Shown: positions 1-6,991, numbered from the stretch's first letter. The stretch is DNA of 13,970 bases from Bacteroides sp. (GCA_011048475.1 DSDZ01000200.1:1-13970), one strand, 5' to 3'. A program made the numbers and translations. Notes: generated by a model not told the origin, from the letters alone.

Positions 1-525
1 GGCTCGGGGAAGACCACCCTGCTGGAACAAACCATCGCGCGGCTGAAGGACCGGAAACCTTTCTGTATCATAGAAGGGGACCAGCAATCGATGCTGGATG
101 CCGAGCGGATTGACAAAACGGGAGTCCCTGTGATTCAGGTGAACACGGGCAGCGCCTGCCACCTGGATGCGCTGATGATCCGTGAGGCGGTGAAAAAACT
201 CGATATCCGGGAGGAAGCATTCCTGATGATCGAGAATGTGGGAAACCTGATCTGTCCCTCGCTGTTTGACCTGGGGGAGCATTACCGGGTGGTCATCGTG
301 AGCGTGACAGAGGGGGATGACAAGCCCCTGAAATACCCCGGTATGTTCAGGACCTCGCACATCTGCATCATCAACAAGGTCGACCTGCTGCCACACCTGG
401 ACTCTGACCCGGAACGGATCAGGGAACATGCACTGCAGGTAAATCCCGATCTGAGATTCTTCGTGCTTTCGGCCCGTACCGGAGAAGGAATGGAGGGATG
501 GACCGAATGGCTGGAGGGACTTTGA
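1..525 (+). CDS. hypB: Hydrogenase maturation GTPase HypB (5'-truncated by window edge)
   Basis: HypB is a cytoplasmic SIMIBI-class GTPase that, with HypA, delivers nickel to the large subunit of [NiFe] hydrogenases. The window opens inside the P-loop: residues 1-6 of the visible part read GSGKTT. Then come IEGDQQ (about 25-30), NTGSACHLDA with the metal-binding Cys53-His54 pair, IENVGNLICP with the third conserved metal ligand Cys85, SVTEGDDKPLKYP (101-113), the G4 guanine-specificity motif NKVD (125-128) and a SARTGEG motif near the C-terminus. All are hallmarks of HypB. Visible length is 174 residues; the missing N-terminus would hold the start of the P-loop and any extra nickel site. No other hyp gene follows: the next gene is convergent. 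Related hyp or hydrogenase genes, if clustered, must lie upstream of the window. It implies that the organism makes a [NiFe] hydrogenase (inference). Confidence 0.96.
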   Translation, partial: GSGKTTLLEQTIARLKDRKPFCIIEGDQQSMLDAERIDKTGVPVIQVNTGSACHLDALMIREAVKKLDIREEAFLMIENVGNLICPSLFDLGEHYRVVIVSVTEGDDKPLKYPGMFRTSHICIINKVDLLPHLDSDPERIREHALQVNPDLRFFVLSARTGEGMEGWTEWLEGL

Positions 526-534
526 TCCCGGAAT

Positions 535-558
535 GATCCTTCAGGATCGATCCTTCAG
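535..558. repeat. Small palindromic/direct repeat in hypB-VOC convergent gap
   Basis: In the 53-bp gap between two convergent genes, GATCCTTCAG occurs twice (535-544 and 549-558), and the junction forms a 12-bp perfect palindrome AGGATCGATCCT (543-554). GATCC and GGATC (535-539 and 544-548) can also pair around a TTCA loop. This could act as a weak bidirectional terminator, but no uridine tract follows directly, so the function is a guess. Confidence 0.35.
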
Positions 559-578
559 CGCTTTGATCTCTTTCCAAT

Positions 579-950
579 TCACTGTGTGAATTCCATCAGT
601 TCCACAGGGGCACCATCATATTCGATCATGGCTGTTCTGATCCCTTCGGAAGGTTCACCCGGTTCCCCGATGACCGTGAATTTCCGTTTCGTTAGTTCCT
701 CCTCCAGATCCTCCACCACAAAAGCCAGGTGGGGAACTTCCCGGATCAGCGGATGCACCGGGGAATCCTTTTCAAAACGCATCCACTCGATCCCGAATGG
801 GCTGCTTTCAAAACCCGATACGAAGAATTTATACCGGGGCAGGTACCTTTCACCAGGCATCACCCGATCGGTGGGAACGCCCAGATGATGAAATTTCCAT
901 CCCCATTCCCTGGTGGCGGGGGGCAGTTCGGTATCTGATCTGATGTTCAT
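579..950 (-). CDS. VOC (glyoxalase/bleomycin-resistance fold) family protein
   Basis: A 123-residue single-domain protein with the vicinal-oxygen-chelate pattern. HHLGVPT near residue 21 supplies a metal-ligand histidine (His21 or His22), VPHLAFVVEDL supplies His74, and the terminal strand APVELMEF supplies Glu120. His/His/Glu is the usual metal set of this superfamily. The GEP...EGIRTAMIEYDGAPVE stretch resembles small lyase/dioxygenase-like VOC proteins. Members bind a divalent metal and act on varied substrates (glyoxalase, epimerase, resistance proteins), so the substrate cannot be assigned. The ATG at 948-950 is the first in frame; it has no Shine-Dalgarno sequence, as is usual in Bacteroidota. 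The start lies only 9 nt beyond the T-run of the terminator following tRNA-Val, so expression may depend on readthrough or on a promoter I cannot identify. Confidence 0.8.
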   Translation of the reverse strand: MNIRSDTELPPATREWGWKFHHLGVPTDRVMPGERYLPRYKFFVSGFESSPFGIEWMRFEKDSPVHPLIREVPHLAFVVEDLEEELTKRKFTVIGEPGEPSEGIRTAMIEYDGAPVELMEFTQ

Positions 951-958
951 GCGGGTTC

Positions 959-997
959 AAATAAAAAACGCGGTGAACCAGTAGCAGGCCAACCGCG
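959..997 (-). terminator. Rho-independent terminator after tRNA-Val
   Basis: On the minus strand a perfect 6-bp GC-rich stem, CGCGGT (997 to 992) with ACCGCG (974 to 969), encloses a 17-nt loop. It is followed directly by TTTTTTATTT (968 to 959). It begins 13 nt past the 3' end of the tRNA, which is the expected place for a terminator of the tRNA transcript. Confidence 0.75.
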
Positions 998-1009
998 CGG
1001 ACTCTCCTG

Positions 1010-1084
1010 TGGGATGTACTGGAATCGAACCAGTGACCTCATGCCTGTCAAGCATGCGCTCTGAACCAACTGAGCTAACACCCC
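1010..1084 (-). tRNA. tRNA-Val (anticodon GAC)
   Basis: A complete cloverleaf can be folded by hand on the minus strand. The acceptor stem GGGGTGT/ACATCCC has one G-U pair. The D stem GCTC/GAGC has a 10-nt loop containing GG. The anticodon stem is CATGC/GCATG with loop TTGACAG, the variable loop is AGGTC, and the T stem ACTGG/CCAGT carries loop TTCGATT. Loop positions 34-36 read GAC (plus-strand 1047-1049), which decodes the valine codon GUC (and GUU by wobble). The discriminator base is A at 1010. CCA is not encoded, so the 3' end is added post-transcriptionally. Length is 75 nt. A terminator follows. Confidence 0.95.
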
Positions 1085-1139
1085 GGTCTCCCCTCGGGCA
1101 GACAAAGGTAATAATTAGAAGGATATTGCACAAAAGATT

Positions 1140-1214
1140 TGAAGGTCCTGATCCCCTCTTTCGGCTTTCAGGGACAGTGAAGCCAATGAAAGCACTGGGA
1201 TAGCAGGACCTTCA
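1140..1214 (-). repeat. Composite inverted repeat / large hairpin downstream of lipoprotein gene
   Basis: TGAAGGTCCTG followed by ATCCC (1140-1155) is the reverse complement of GGGAT plus CAGGACCTTCA (1197-1214), apart from a 2-nt bulge (AG, 1202-1203). This gives a 16-bp stem. A second perfect 7-bp stem is nested inside (GCTTTCA 1164-1170 with TGAAAGC 1187-1193), and TGAAGCC at 1178-1184 offers an alternative partner. In minus-strand RNA the stem ends with AATCTTTTG, only a weak U-tract. It starts 16 nt after the lipoprotein stop and ends 56 nt before tRNA-Val. Likely roles are terminator or mRNA 3'-end protector; a small RNA or a remnant element is also possible. Confidence 0.6.
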
Positions 1215-1221
1215 GGATGTT

Positions 1222-1250
1222 CCGGGATCCTTATGGAAGGGGGGTCCCGG
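1222..1250 (-). other. Hairpin straddling the lipoprotein stop codon
   Basis: CCGGGATCC (1222-1230) and GGGTCCCGG (1242-1250) form a near-perfect 9-bp stem. The minus-strand stop codon TAA (1231-1233) sits in the 11-nt loop. It has no U-tract. Together with the larger inverted repeat just beyond, it makes the 3' end of this transcript unusually structured. Confidence 0.4.
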
Positions 1251-2055
1251 CGTGGTAAACCAGCCCTGAAAGTGCCACGGTATATTCTCCCGGCCTTTCC
1301 GAATAAGATACCCTGTATTTTGTGGCGTACCAACCATCCCGCTGGTATGCCGCGGGTTGCCTGAGGATTATTTCTTCATTTGGCCGGGTCAGGAGATAAT
1401 CCCTGGTGACCATGGGCTCCCAGAAGATGAATTCCCCGTCGTAGGAACCCCAGATAAATGTCCTGGTAAAGATTCCCCCGGTGAATTCAGGGGCAAGCAG
1501 ATCGATCCAGTGTGCTCCCATCTGCGGGATTCCGCCCGGGGTTTTCAGATAGGACGGGGGCACGAACAGGGGAGCCGGTTCGATGTCAAACGCCGGGTCA
1601 CCCGGACCGATCGCCATGCGGTCCTCTTTGGAAATGATGTAGAAATGGATATCGAAATGGGGCAGGTCATAGGTTCCGGGAGGTTCATGACCCGCGGGGT
1701 TCCAGTCCACCGTAGCATGGGTGTAGAAGTCACTGTCGGCCTGATGCGGCAGATCCAGTTCAAATTCTGCCATGTGCCCGGGAAGATTTAAAAGTGCTTT
1801 TTCCGAAAGGGTGACACCTACCTCGAGCGGGGTCCCGTCTTTTTCCTGCATGATCCAGGCCCTGGCCACCCCGTTCCCAACCGGTTGGGCCGGTCCGTAA
1901 AACGTTTGAGAGGTCTTGCTCTTCAGCGCGGCAGCATCCGCTTCAGTCAGATCGGTCAGTATTTCTTCCACGACCGCTTCAGGATCACATGCCTGCAGAG
2001 CGATGACCGCAGCTCCCATCCCCAGAAGCTGCGCAAATCTAAGCTTTTGTTCCAT
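1231..2055 (-). CDS. TTHB210/DUF5602-like lipoprotein
   Basis: A 274-residue exported lipoprotein. The N-terminus has a basic/hydrophobic signal and a lipobox LQAC with the acylated cysteine at residue 23, followed by an acidic stretch. In Bacteroidota such acidic residues can favour export to the cell surface. The mature part contains FYGPAQPVGNGVARAWI (52-68), GVTLSEKAL, and a histidine-rich core (about 117-139) with VDWNPAGHEPPG and PHFDIHFY. These match my memory of the TTHB210-like (DUF5602) domain, whose function is unknown. His123, Glu124, His133, Asp135 and His137 could bind a metal (inference). The gene lies 136 bp downstream of the outer-membrane protein gene with an AT-rich gap between, so it probably has its own promoter. 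Family recognition is fairly confident; the role is not known. Confidence 0.78.
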   Translation of the reverse strand: MEQKLRFAQLLGMGAAVIALQACDPEAVVEEILTDLTEADAAALKSKTSQTFYGPAQPVGNGVARAWIMQEKDGTPLEVGVTLSEKALLNLPGHMAEFELDLPHQADSDFYTHATVDWNPAGHEPPGTYDLPHFDIHFYIISKEDRMAIGPGDPAFDIEPAPLFVPPSYLKTPGGIPQMGAHWIDLLAPEFTGGIFTRTFIWGSYDGEFIFWEPMVTRDYLLTRPNEEIILRQPAAYQRDGWYATKYRVSYSERPGEYTVALSGLVYHAGTPLP

Positions 2056-2191
2056 TGTATGATTACATTTAAGTTTAACCAGAACAAAATAAGATATAAG
2101 GATCCCGTAATCCTATTAATTTAAGATTTTTATGATATGGGATAAATACTTAGGGATTTAAGGACTGTTTGAACGGAAGCCTGCCAAATAT
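2056..2191 (-). promoter_or_regulatory. AT-rich intergenic region, likely promoter of the lipoprotein gene
   Basis: The region is clearly richer in A and T than the flanking genes. On the minus strand a near-consensus -7 element (TATTTTG, one base shorter than TAnnTTTG) lies within about 45 nt of the lipoprotein ATG. A small inverted repeat, AGGAT (2099-2103) with ATCCT (2110-2114), lies just upstream of it. No clear -33 element and no terminator for the preceding gene are visible. Confidence 0.35.
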
Positions 2192-2941
2192 TTAGAGGGC
2201 CATGGCACTCTCCCTGTCATTGTTGCCCGTCCACTTTTTAACGAGATTCCGGTTTACCATGAACGAAACAGCGATGTACCAGATGCGGCTGCGGTCAAAC
2301 CGGCTGTAATCAACCGCTTCCCCGAAATCGGTCCCCCTGAAATCCGGATTCAGAAAATCATCCAGGTAGTATTTGAATTTCAGGTTGAATCCCGCGGGAA
2401 ACTGGATCCCTGCGAAGACCGAGGGGATCCAGGAATTGACCCGGTCACCGGTCCACTCCCTGAGCTTGTGTTTTTCCCCGTCGATGAACAGCTTCTGTTT
2501 GTAATGGAACATCCATTCGTATTCATAACCCCCGTACAGAAAGAAATGGTCTTTAAAGGATCCCAGCTTCAGCGCAATCGGGAAACCGAGCGAATAGCTC
2601 CGCCGTTTGATCTTGACGTTCTTGTTGTAATCCGGGTGGTTCCTGTCAATGTTCAAAAATCCGATATGCTGGTACAGATCCTCGTTGATCAGTCCGATGT
2701 TCCTGAGACCGAAACCGGTATAAAATCCAATGTTGCTGGTCAGATCCAGGTTCACATGGTGCTGGGAATGGAGGAACATGGTGAACCGTAGTTTGGTGTT
2801 GACGCTGTGCAGGTCGTACCTCACATCGGCACCCGAAAAAATGGTTTCGGCACCGCTGGAATGATAGATTCTTTTTTCCTGGGCTTTAAGAGAGATGGCG
2901 GTCACAAATAATATTGCGGATAACAGGAATTTCATTTTCAT
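2192..2941 (-). CDS. Outer-membrane beta-barrel-like protein
   Basis: A 249-residue protein with a classical signal peptide: MKMKF, a hydrophobic core, and a probable cleavage after LKA near residue 20. The mature protein shows alternating polar/hydrophobic strands rich in Tyr, Phe and Gly. Examples are the strands around NIGFYTGFGLRNIGL, SLGFPIALKLG, FFLYGGYEYEW, IPSVFAGIQFPAGFNLKFKYYL and a last strand near SRIWYIAVSFMV. This is typical of small porin-like outer-membrane barrels of Bacteroidota. About 15 further residues follow the last strand, so it does not end in the usual terminal aromatic. I cannot name a family or ligand. It starts 44 bp after the aminotransferase stop on the same strand and may be co-transcribed with it and with the permease. 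ATG codons occur at residues 1 and 3; the first is used here. Confidence 0.7.
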   Translation of the reverse strand: MKMKFLLSAILFVTAISLKAQEKRIYHSSGAETIFSGADVRYDLHSVNTKLRFTMFLHSQHHVNLDLTSNIGFYTGFGLRNIGLINEDLYQHIGFLNIDRNHPDYNKNVKIKRRSYSLGFPIALKLGSFKDHFFLYGGYEYEWMFHYKQKLFIDGEKHKLREWTGDRVNSWIPSVFAGIQFPAGFNLKFKYYLDDFLNPDFRGTDFGEAVDYSRFDRSRIWYIAVSFMVNRNLVKKWTGNNDRESAMAL

Positions 2942-2985
2942 CTTTTTTTTCGTGTTTTGTTGGTATGTTCATGTGACATGACCGG

Positions 2986-3843
2986 TCACGGATTTGTTTT
3001 CAGCCTCGCCGGGTTTACCTCATCAAGTTGCTCAAGATTTTCCTGCAGAATCCCTTCAAACCGCTCCATGAGCAGGGTCACCAGCGGATGAGCGGCAGTG
3101 AAGGCAAAACCATCCAGTTGCCTTACCGGAAGCACTTTGGGCGAGGTGCCCGACAAGAAGCAGGCGGTCATTCCGGGAAGTTCATCCAGCGACACCAGCC
3201 TTTCCGCCACACGGATCTTTTCCTTCTCACAGATCCGCAGCACATATTTTCTGGTGATGCCCGGCAGAACCCCGGTCGCGGGCGCGGTTACCAGCCGGTT
3301 GTCGAGGTCAATGAAAAAGATATTTGACCGGCTCCCTTCCGTGACCTGCCTTTTCCGGTTCAGCAAAACCGCTTCATAGATATTGTGTTCCCGGATAAAA
3401 CGACCCACCGCCATTCGGAATGCATCATCCCACTTTTTGATGCCGGGATTGGGACGCACGTGGGGGTAGGTAAGCAGTCTCACCCCTTCGGCATACATGG
3501 TCGGATCGGGATAGGAGAAGGAGATGAAATAGCACAGGATTTCCGGTTTCTCTCCGGCTTTGGCCCGGACACAGATCCGGATGTTCCCGTCTGAAAAATC
3601 ATTGTACCGGAGCAGCAGCTTCAGGTACTGCCGCAGGATTTGGTCACCCGGATATTCCATTCCCGAACCTGAAAGGGATCGGCTCAGCCGGTCCAGGTGA
3701 TCCTGGAGAAAAAGCAGCTTGCCTCCGATCAGGCGGACCACTTCATAATAGGTTTCGGCGGACATGTCGGGATGAAAATCCCCCACGTCCGCCGTTTCTC
3801 CGTTAATGATGATTTTCTTTCCCAGTACCTTCAGTATGCTCAT
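2986..3843 (-). CDS. Class IV PLP-dependent aminotransferase (BCAT / D-amino acid / ADC-lyase fold)
   Basis: A 285-residue fold-type IV PLP enzyme. Family signatures in order are: a YYEVVRLIGGKLLFLQDHLDRLSRS segment (about 32-56); the likely PLP-binding lysine in NPGIKKW (Lys136 or Lys137); TEGSRSNIF (168-176) with the conserved glutamate near the PLP pyridine nitrogen; GVLPGITR (191-198) contacting the PLP phosphate; and SGTSPKVLPV (231-240). This fold includes branched-chain aminotransferase (IlvE), D-alanine aminotransferase and 4-amino-4-deoxychorismate lyase (PabC), and sequence alone does not separate them here. The length is near that of PabC and D-amino acid transaminases and shorter than the 300-aa or longer IlvE. 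The start codon overlaps the permease stop as ATGA (3840-3843), which predicts translational coupling. The partner permease gives no obvious metabolic link. Confidence 0.88.
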   Translation of the reverse strand: MSILKVLGKKIIINGETADVGDFHPDMSAETYYEVVRLIGGKLLFLQDHLDRLSRSLSGSGMEYPGDQILRQYLKLLLRYNDFSDGNIRICVRAKAGEKPEILCYFISFSYPDPTMYAEGVRLLTYPHVRPNPGIKKWDDAFRMAVGRFIREHNIYEAVLLNRKRQVTEGSRSNIFFIDLDNRLVTAPATGVLPGITRKYVLRICEKEKIRVAERLVSLDELPGMTACFLSGTSPKVLPVRQLDGFAFTAAHPLVTLLMERFEGILQENLEQLDEVNPARLKTNP

Positions 3844-6278
3844 TCAACCCTGATGGATGCAGCCGGATTCATTCTTGAGGCTTTCATCGCCTGCCAGGTC
3901 ACTGTGATCACGGCCACGGTTAACGACAGCAGCAAAGATACAACAAAGGTCCAGAAAGGAAATTCGATCCTGTATGTGAAATTCTGAAGCCAGTCCCTGA
4001 GCACAAAGTATGCAACCGGCCAGGCAACCAGGTTGGCAATGACCACCCACTTGGAGAATTGGTACAGGAACAGTGTCAGGATCTGGTTCTGGGAGGCACC
4101 CATCACCCTTCTGATCCCTGTCTCCCGGGTCCTTTTCGCGGTCATGAAAGCCGACAGCCCCAGCAATCCGAGCGATGCGATGAAAATGATCAGCACCGTG
4201 AAGGAGATCACCAGTGCGAAAATGATCTTTTCCTCCTTGTACTGGGCATTCAGTTCATCGGCCAGGTAACTGTACTGGATCGGGTATGCAGGATTGAATT
4301 TGTTCCGCTGTTCTTCGACCCAGCTGAGTACCTCCTGCATGTGACCTTCCTGCACGCGTACCGAAAGGGTACGCATGAACTGTACATTGTCCCTGCAGAT
4401 GAGCACGAGCGATTGCACTGGATTGTGAAGCGATCCGTAGTTAAAGTCCTTTACCACCCCGATGATCTCCCCGACGGGAATGTCGGCACCCAGGATGTTC
4501 ACCCCTATGATGAACTGCTTGCCGAGAGCACTGTCACCCCACTGCATTTCTCTTGCCAGCGCCTCATTCACCACTACGGAGTTGGTCATGTCTGATCCGA
4601 AATTGCGGTCGTAGAACCTCCCCTTCACCAGGGTCAGCCCCATGACATCCGCATATTCGTGATTGACCACGCAACTGTTGAATGCTTTCTCCTGCAACTG
4701 TCCCTGATGGTCTTCGGCGGTCATCACCTGCTTCCCGTAAAACCTGCCCGGAGCAGTGGTGGACAGCGCCGTTCCTTCCACGGCCGGATGTCTTTCGATC
4801 TCCTCCATAAAGGCCTTCACGTTGTTGATGACGGCCGTGTCGTTCAGAGAGAGCATCAGGATCCGGTCCCTGTCAAATCCCAGGTTTTTATGCTGGATGA
4901 ACCTCAGCTGGAGGGCCACGATGATCGAACCGATGATCATGACCGATGAGATCAGGAACTGGGCGATCACCAGACCTTTGCGAAGCCACCCCCGTTCATT
5001 TGCATTGAATCCGTTTCCCTTGAGGATCTTGACCGGGTTGAATGAAGCCAGGTATGCCGAAGGGTAAATCCCCGACAACAGTCCCGTCAGGATGGAGATC
5101 CCGAGGATAAAGAGAAGGATGGCAGGTTTGAGAATGACGTGCCAGTCAAATTGCTTTGAAGCCAGGTCGTTGAACAGGGGCAGGACCAGCAGTGTCAGAA
5201 AGGCGGAGAGGACACCGGCAAAAAGTGCCGTGATCACAGATTCACCCAGAAATTGCCTGCGCAGGACCTTCTTATCCGCGCCGCCCACTTTCCTGATCCC
5301 GATCTCCTTCGCCCGGTTGGCAGCCCTGGCGGTGGTCAGGTTGGTGTAGTTGATGCTGGCGATCAATATGAGCAACACCCCGATAATGCCCATGATGAGG
5401 ACATAGTTCATGTTCCCTTTGGGAAGGTCCCATGTAAGTTCATCTTTCTGGAAATGAACATCTGACAGGGGAGTGATCCGAAGGTCGAACGATGCATTGA
5501 TCTGCTCACCCAGCTCGGCCATGTACTTGTCATAGAATGCAGGGAATTTGGCCAGGATCATTTCCGGTGTGGTGTTTTCCGCCAGCAGCACAAAAGCATA
5601 GGTGTTCACATTCCAGAAGGAACCGGCACTGCGGTCATTGAACCGTTCGCTGCCAACCCGTTCTTCGATGGTCGTTGCGGAAAGCAGTCCGTTGAACCTC
5701 AAATGGGTGTTCTGTGGAAGATCCCTGAAGACACCCGTGATGGTATAATTGGACCCGTCCAGTGCTTTCATGCTTTTCCCGACAACATCCCAGGTTCCGA
5801 AATATTTCACGGCCAGCGACTCGCTCATGACCATTGTGAACGGTTCGGTGAGTGCTGAAGAGGGGTCCCCGGTAATGAAAGGGATCGTGAACACTTTGAA
5901 CACGGTAGAGTCCGCCCACATGACACTGTCCTCCTTGAAGGTGTCCTCGCCGTGCTCGAAGTAGAGATCCCGCTGGGGGAGGATTCTTGCAGAAGCTTCA
6001 ATTTCAGGGTATTCGTCCTCAAGGGTGGGAGCCAGCGGGATCTGAACAATGGCGGTCAGGTCCTGTTTCTCGTTGATGAAAAAATCCCCTTCCAGCCTGT
6101 AGATCCTTTTGAAATTTTCATTGTTGGTATCATAGGTGACCTGATCCCTGATATAGATAAAAATCAGAATGGAAGCGGTAATCCCCACGGCAAGGCCAAG
6201 CAGGTTCAGTATAAAAAAGAATTTATCCCTGACCGCATAACGGGCCATTGACAGGAAATAGTTTTTAAACAAAGACAT
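3840..6278 (-). CDS. MacB/FtsX-type ABC transporter permease
   Basis: An 812-residue inner-membrane permease with duplicated MacB_PCD-FtsX architecture. TM1 is at about 20-43, followed by a large periplasmic domain. The first FtsX block begins near VLIMGIIGVLLILIAS and carries the cytoplasmic coupling motif KEIGIRKVGGA. A second MacB_PCD half starts near LRKGLVIAQFLISS, and a second FtsX block carries RETGIRRVMGAS and ends in a short tail. This gives about eight helices in a 4+4 arrangement. Such permeases work with a separate ATPase as mechanotransmission systems or exporters of lipoproteins, peptides or antimicrobials. No ATPase or membrane-fusion partner is in the window, so it is an orphan here. 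The frame stays open upstream to 6395, but I chose the internal ATG at 6276-6278 because MSLFKNYFLSMARYAVRDK is the usual family N-terminus and the extra 39 residues look non-coding. A -7-like TATCATTTG sits at 6311-6303 on the minus strand. Confidence 0.93.
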   Translation of the reverse strand: MSLFKNYFLSMARYAVRDKFFFILNLLGLAVGITASILIFIYIRDQVTYDTNNENFKRIYRLEGDFFINEKQDLTAIVQIPLAPTLEDEYPEIEASARILPQRDLYFEHGEDTFKEDSVMWADSTVFKVFTIPFITGDPSSALTEPFTMVMSESLAVKYFGTWDVVGKSMKALDGSNYTITGVFRDLPQNTHLRFNGLLSATTIEERVGSERFNDRSAGSFWNVNTYAFVLLAENTTPEMILAKFPAFYDKYMAELGEQINASFDLRITPLSDVHFQKDELTWDLPKGNMNYVLIMGIIGVLLILIASINYTNLTTARAANRAKEIGIRKVGGADKKVLRRQFLGESVITALFAGVLSAFLTLLVLPLFNDLASKQFDWHVILKPAILLFILGISILTGLLSGIYPSAYLASFNPVKILKGNGFNANERGWLRKGLVIAQFLISSVMIIGSIIVALQLRFIQHKNLGFDRDRILMLSLNDTAVINNVKAFMEEIERHPAVEGTALSTTAPGRFYGKQVMTAEDHQGQLQEKAFNSCVVNHEYADVMGLTLVKGRFYDRNFGSDMTNSVVVNEALAREMQWGDSALGKQFIIGVNILGADIPVGEIIGVVKDFNYGSLHNPVQSLVLICRDNVQFMRTLSVRVQEGHMQEVLSWVEEQRNKFNPAYPIQYSYLADELNAQYKEEKIIFALVISFTVLIIFIASLGLLGLSAFMTAKRTRETGIRRVMGASQNQILTLFLYQFSKWVVIANLVAWPVAYFVLRDWLQNFTYRIEFPFWTFVVSLLLSLTVAVITVTWQAMKASRMNPAASIRVE

Positions 6279-6432
6279 GGATGTCGGGTTTTTATCCTGA
6301 TGCAAATGATATTGTGCCAGCATCTTTCTATCAATCCTGGTGCCAAAGAGTTCAAAATGCAAGAAATCAAGCCTGTAAATATTTTCGTAATTCATTGGAA
6401 ATGTTCATTTTTGATTCATAGGTGTACGAAAA

Positions 6433-6448
6433 CGGACAATGGTGTCCG
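6433..6448. other. Short inverted repeat in divergent promoter region
   Basis: CGGACA (6433-6438) and TGTCCG (6443-6448) form a perfect 6-bp inverted repeat around ATGG. It lies between the divergent permease and response-regulator genes. The size and place would suit a dimeric regulator site, but a 6-bp match can arise by chance. Confidence 0.3.
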
Positions 6449-6495
6449 GAGGATGCTGGCTTTGGGTGCAATGCAACAGAGTAAAAATATTTTTA

Positions 6496-6503
6496 TACTT
6501 TTA
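6496..6503 (+). promoter_or_regulatory. Candidate -7 element of the response-regulator gene
   Basis: TACTTTTA matches the Bacteroidota -7 consensus TAnnTTTG except for the last base. It lies 20 nt upstream of the first ATG (6524) in an A/T-rich run. No TTTG at the expected -33 spacing is visible. The 245-bp region 6279-6523 otherwise holds only the small inverted repeat and a minus-strand -7-like element for the permease. Confidence 0.45.
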
Positions 6504-6523
6504 CATGGTGCCCTTCCCGGGGA

Positions 6524-6913
6524 ATGATGCATGCAATGGGAAAATTGATTTTTTTTATTGACGATGACAAGATGATTCTAAACCTTCTGGAGTACACCTT
6601 CCAGAGCCGGGAGGATTACCAGGTGGTCACTTACCGTACAGGGGAAGAATGTCTTGAAAATCTCCACAGAGATCCCAGCCTGATTGTTCTGGATCACATC
6701 CTTGCAGGACCGGATAGTGACCGGCTGAACGGACTGGATACGCTGAAGGAGATCAGAAAAGTCAATAATGATGTACCCGTCGTGATCCTGACCGGGCAGG
6801 GAGATGATCTGCTGCTTACCGAATTTATGGAAAACGGGGCCAGCAGGTACCTCACCAAGGACGATTTTTTTATCGATTCACTGATCGAAACCATCCGGCA
6901 GGTGATCGGCTGA
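6524..6913 (+). CDS. Stand-alone receiver-domain response regulator (CheY-like)
   Basis: 129 residues forming one REC domain with no output domain. The acidic Mg-binding cluster is Asp13-Asp14-Asp15, the phospho-acceptor is Asp57 in IVLDHIL, the switch Thr90 is in VVILTGQGD, and the conserved lysine Lys112 is in YLTKDD. After Asp57 the usual MP-x-x-x-G loop is replaced by a longer one (AGPDSDRLNGLD), which I recall from a subset of Bacteroidota receivers. It should take phosphate from a histidine kinase and signal by protein contact. No kinase is nearby, so the pathway is unknown. Start is ambiguous: ATG at 6524, 6527 or 6536. The last gives MGKLIFFIDDD, a typical receiver N-terminus. It is followed after 78 bp by yceD, which seems to have its own promoter. 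Confidence 0.92.
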   Translation: MMHAMGKLIFFIDDDKMILNLLEYTFQSREDYQVVTYRTGEECLENLHRDPSLIVLDHILAGPDSDRLNGLDTLKEIRKVNNDVPVVILTGQGDDLLLTEFMENGASRYLTKDDFFIDSLIETIRQVIG

Positions 6914-6963
6914 TCCCTCCCAATGAAAGGCCCCGAATTGTTTTTTTATACGAGATTAATTTT

Positions 6964-6971
6964 TACTTTTG
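6964..6971 (+). promoter_or_regulatory. -7 promoter element for yceD-rpmF
   Basis: TACTTTTG is an exact match to the Bacteroidota -7 consensus TAnnTTTG. It sits 20 nt before the GTG start of yceD, implying a very short leader. A possible -33 TTG lies at 6938-6940 with somewhat long spacing. Confidence 0.6.
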
Positions 6972-6991
6972 CACACCCAAAATGAAGAATT

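Noticed and set aside
1009..1203. Plus-strand open frame whose translation begins MGCTGIEPVTS
   Set aside because: This is the familiar spurious translation of an antisense tRNA gene; the tRNA-Val cloverleaf explains it fully.
2973..2989. Palindrome around TGACCGGTCA at the aminotransferase stop
   Set aside because: Considered as a terminator for the permease-aminotransferase mRNA. The stem is short and no U-tract follows on the minus strand, so it is not listed as one.
4059..4595. 178-codon plus-strand frame opposite the ABC permease
   Set aside because: Antisense shadow of a well-supported permease gene, with no promoter or motif.
6279..6395. 39-residue upstream extension of the ABC permease reading frame
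   Set aside because: The composition is unlike a membrane-protein N-terminus, the standard family start is at the internal ATG 6278, and the extension overlaps a promoter-like element.
6300..6527. A 75-codon open frame on the + strand that ends with an ATGA overlap onto the response-regulator start
   Set aside because: No recognisable family or domain, it covers the probable divergent promoter region and the -7-like elements, and its start has no support. The overlap looks coincidental.
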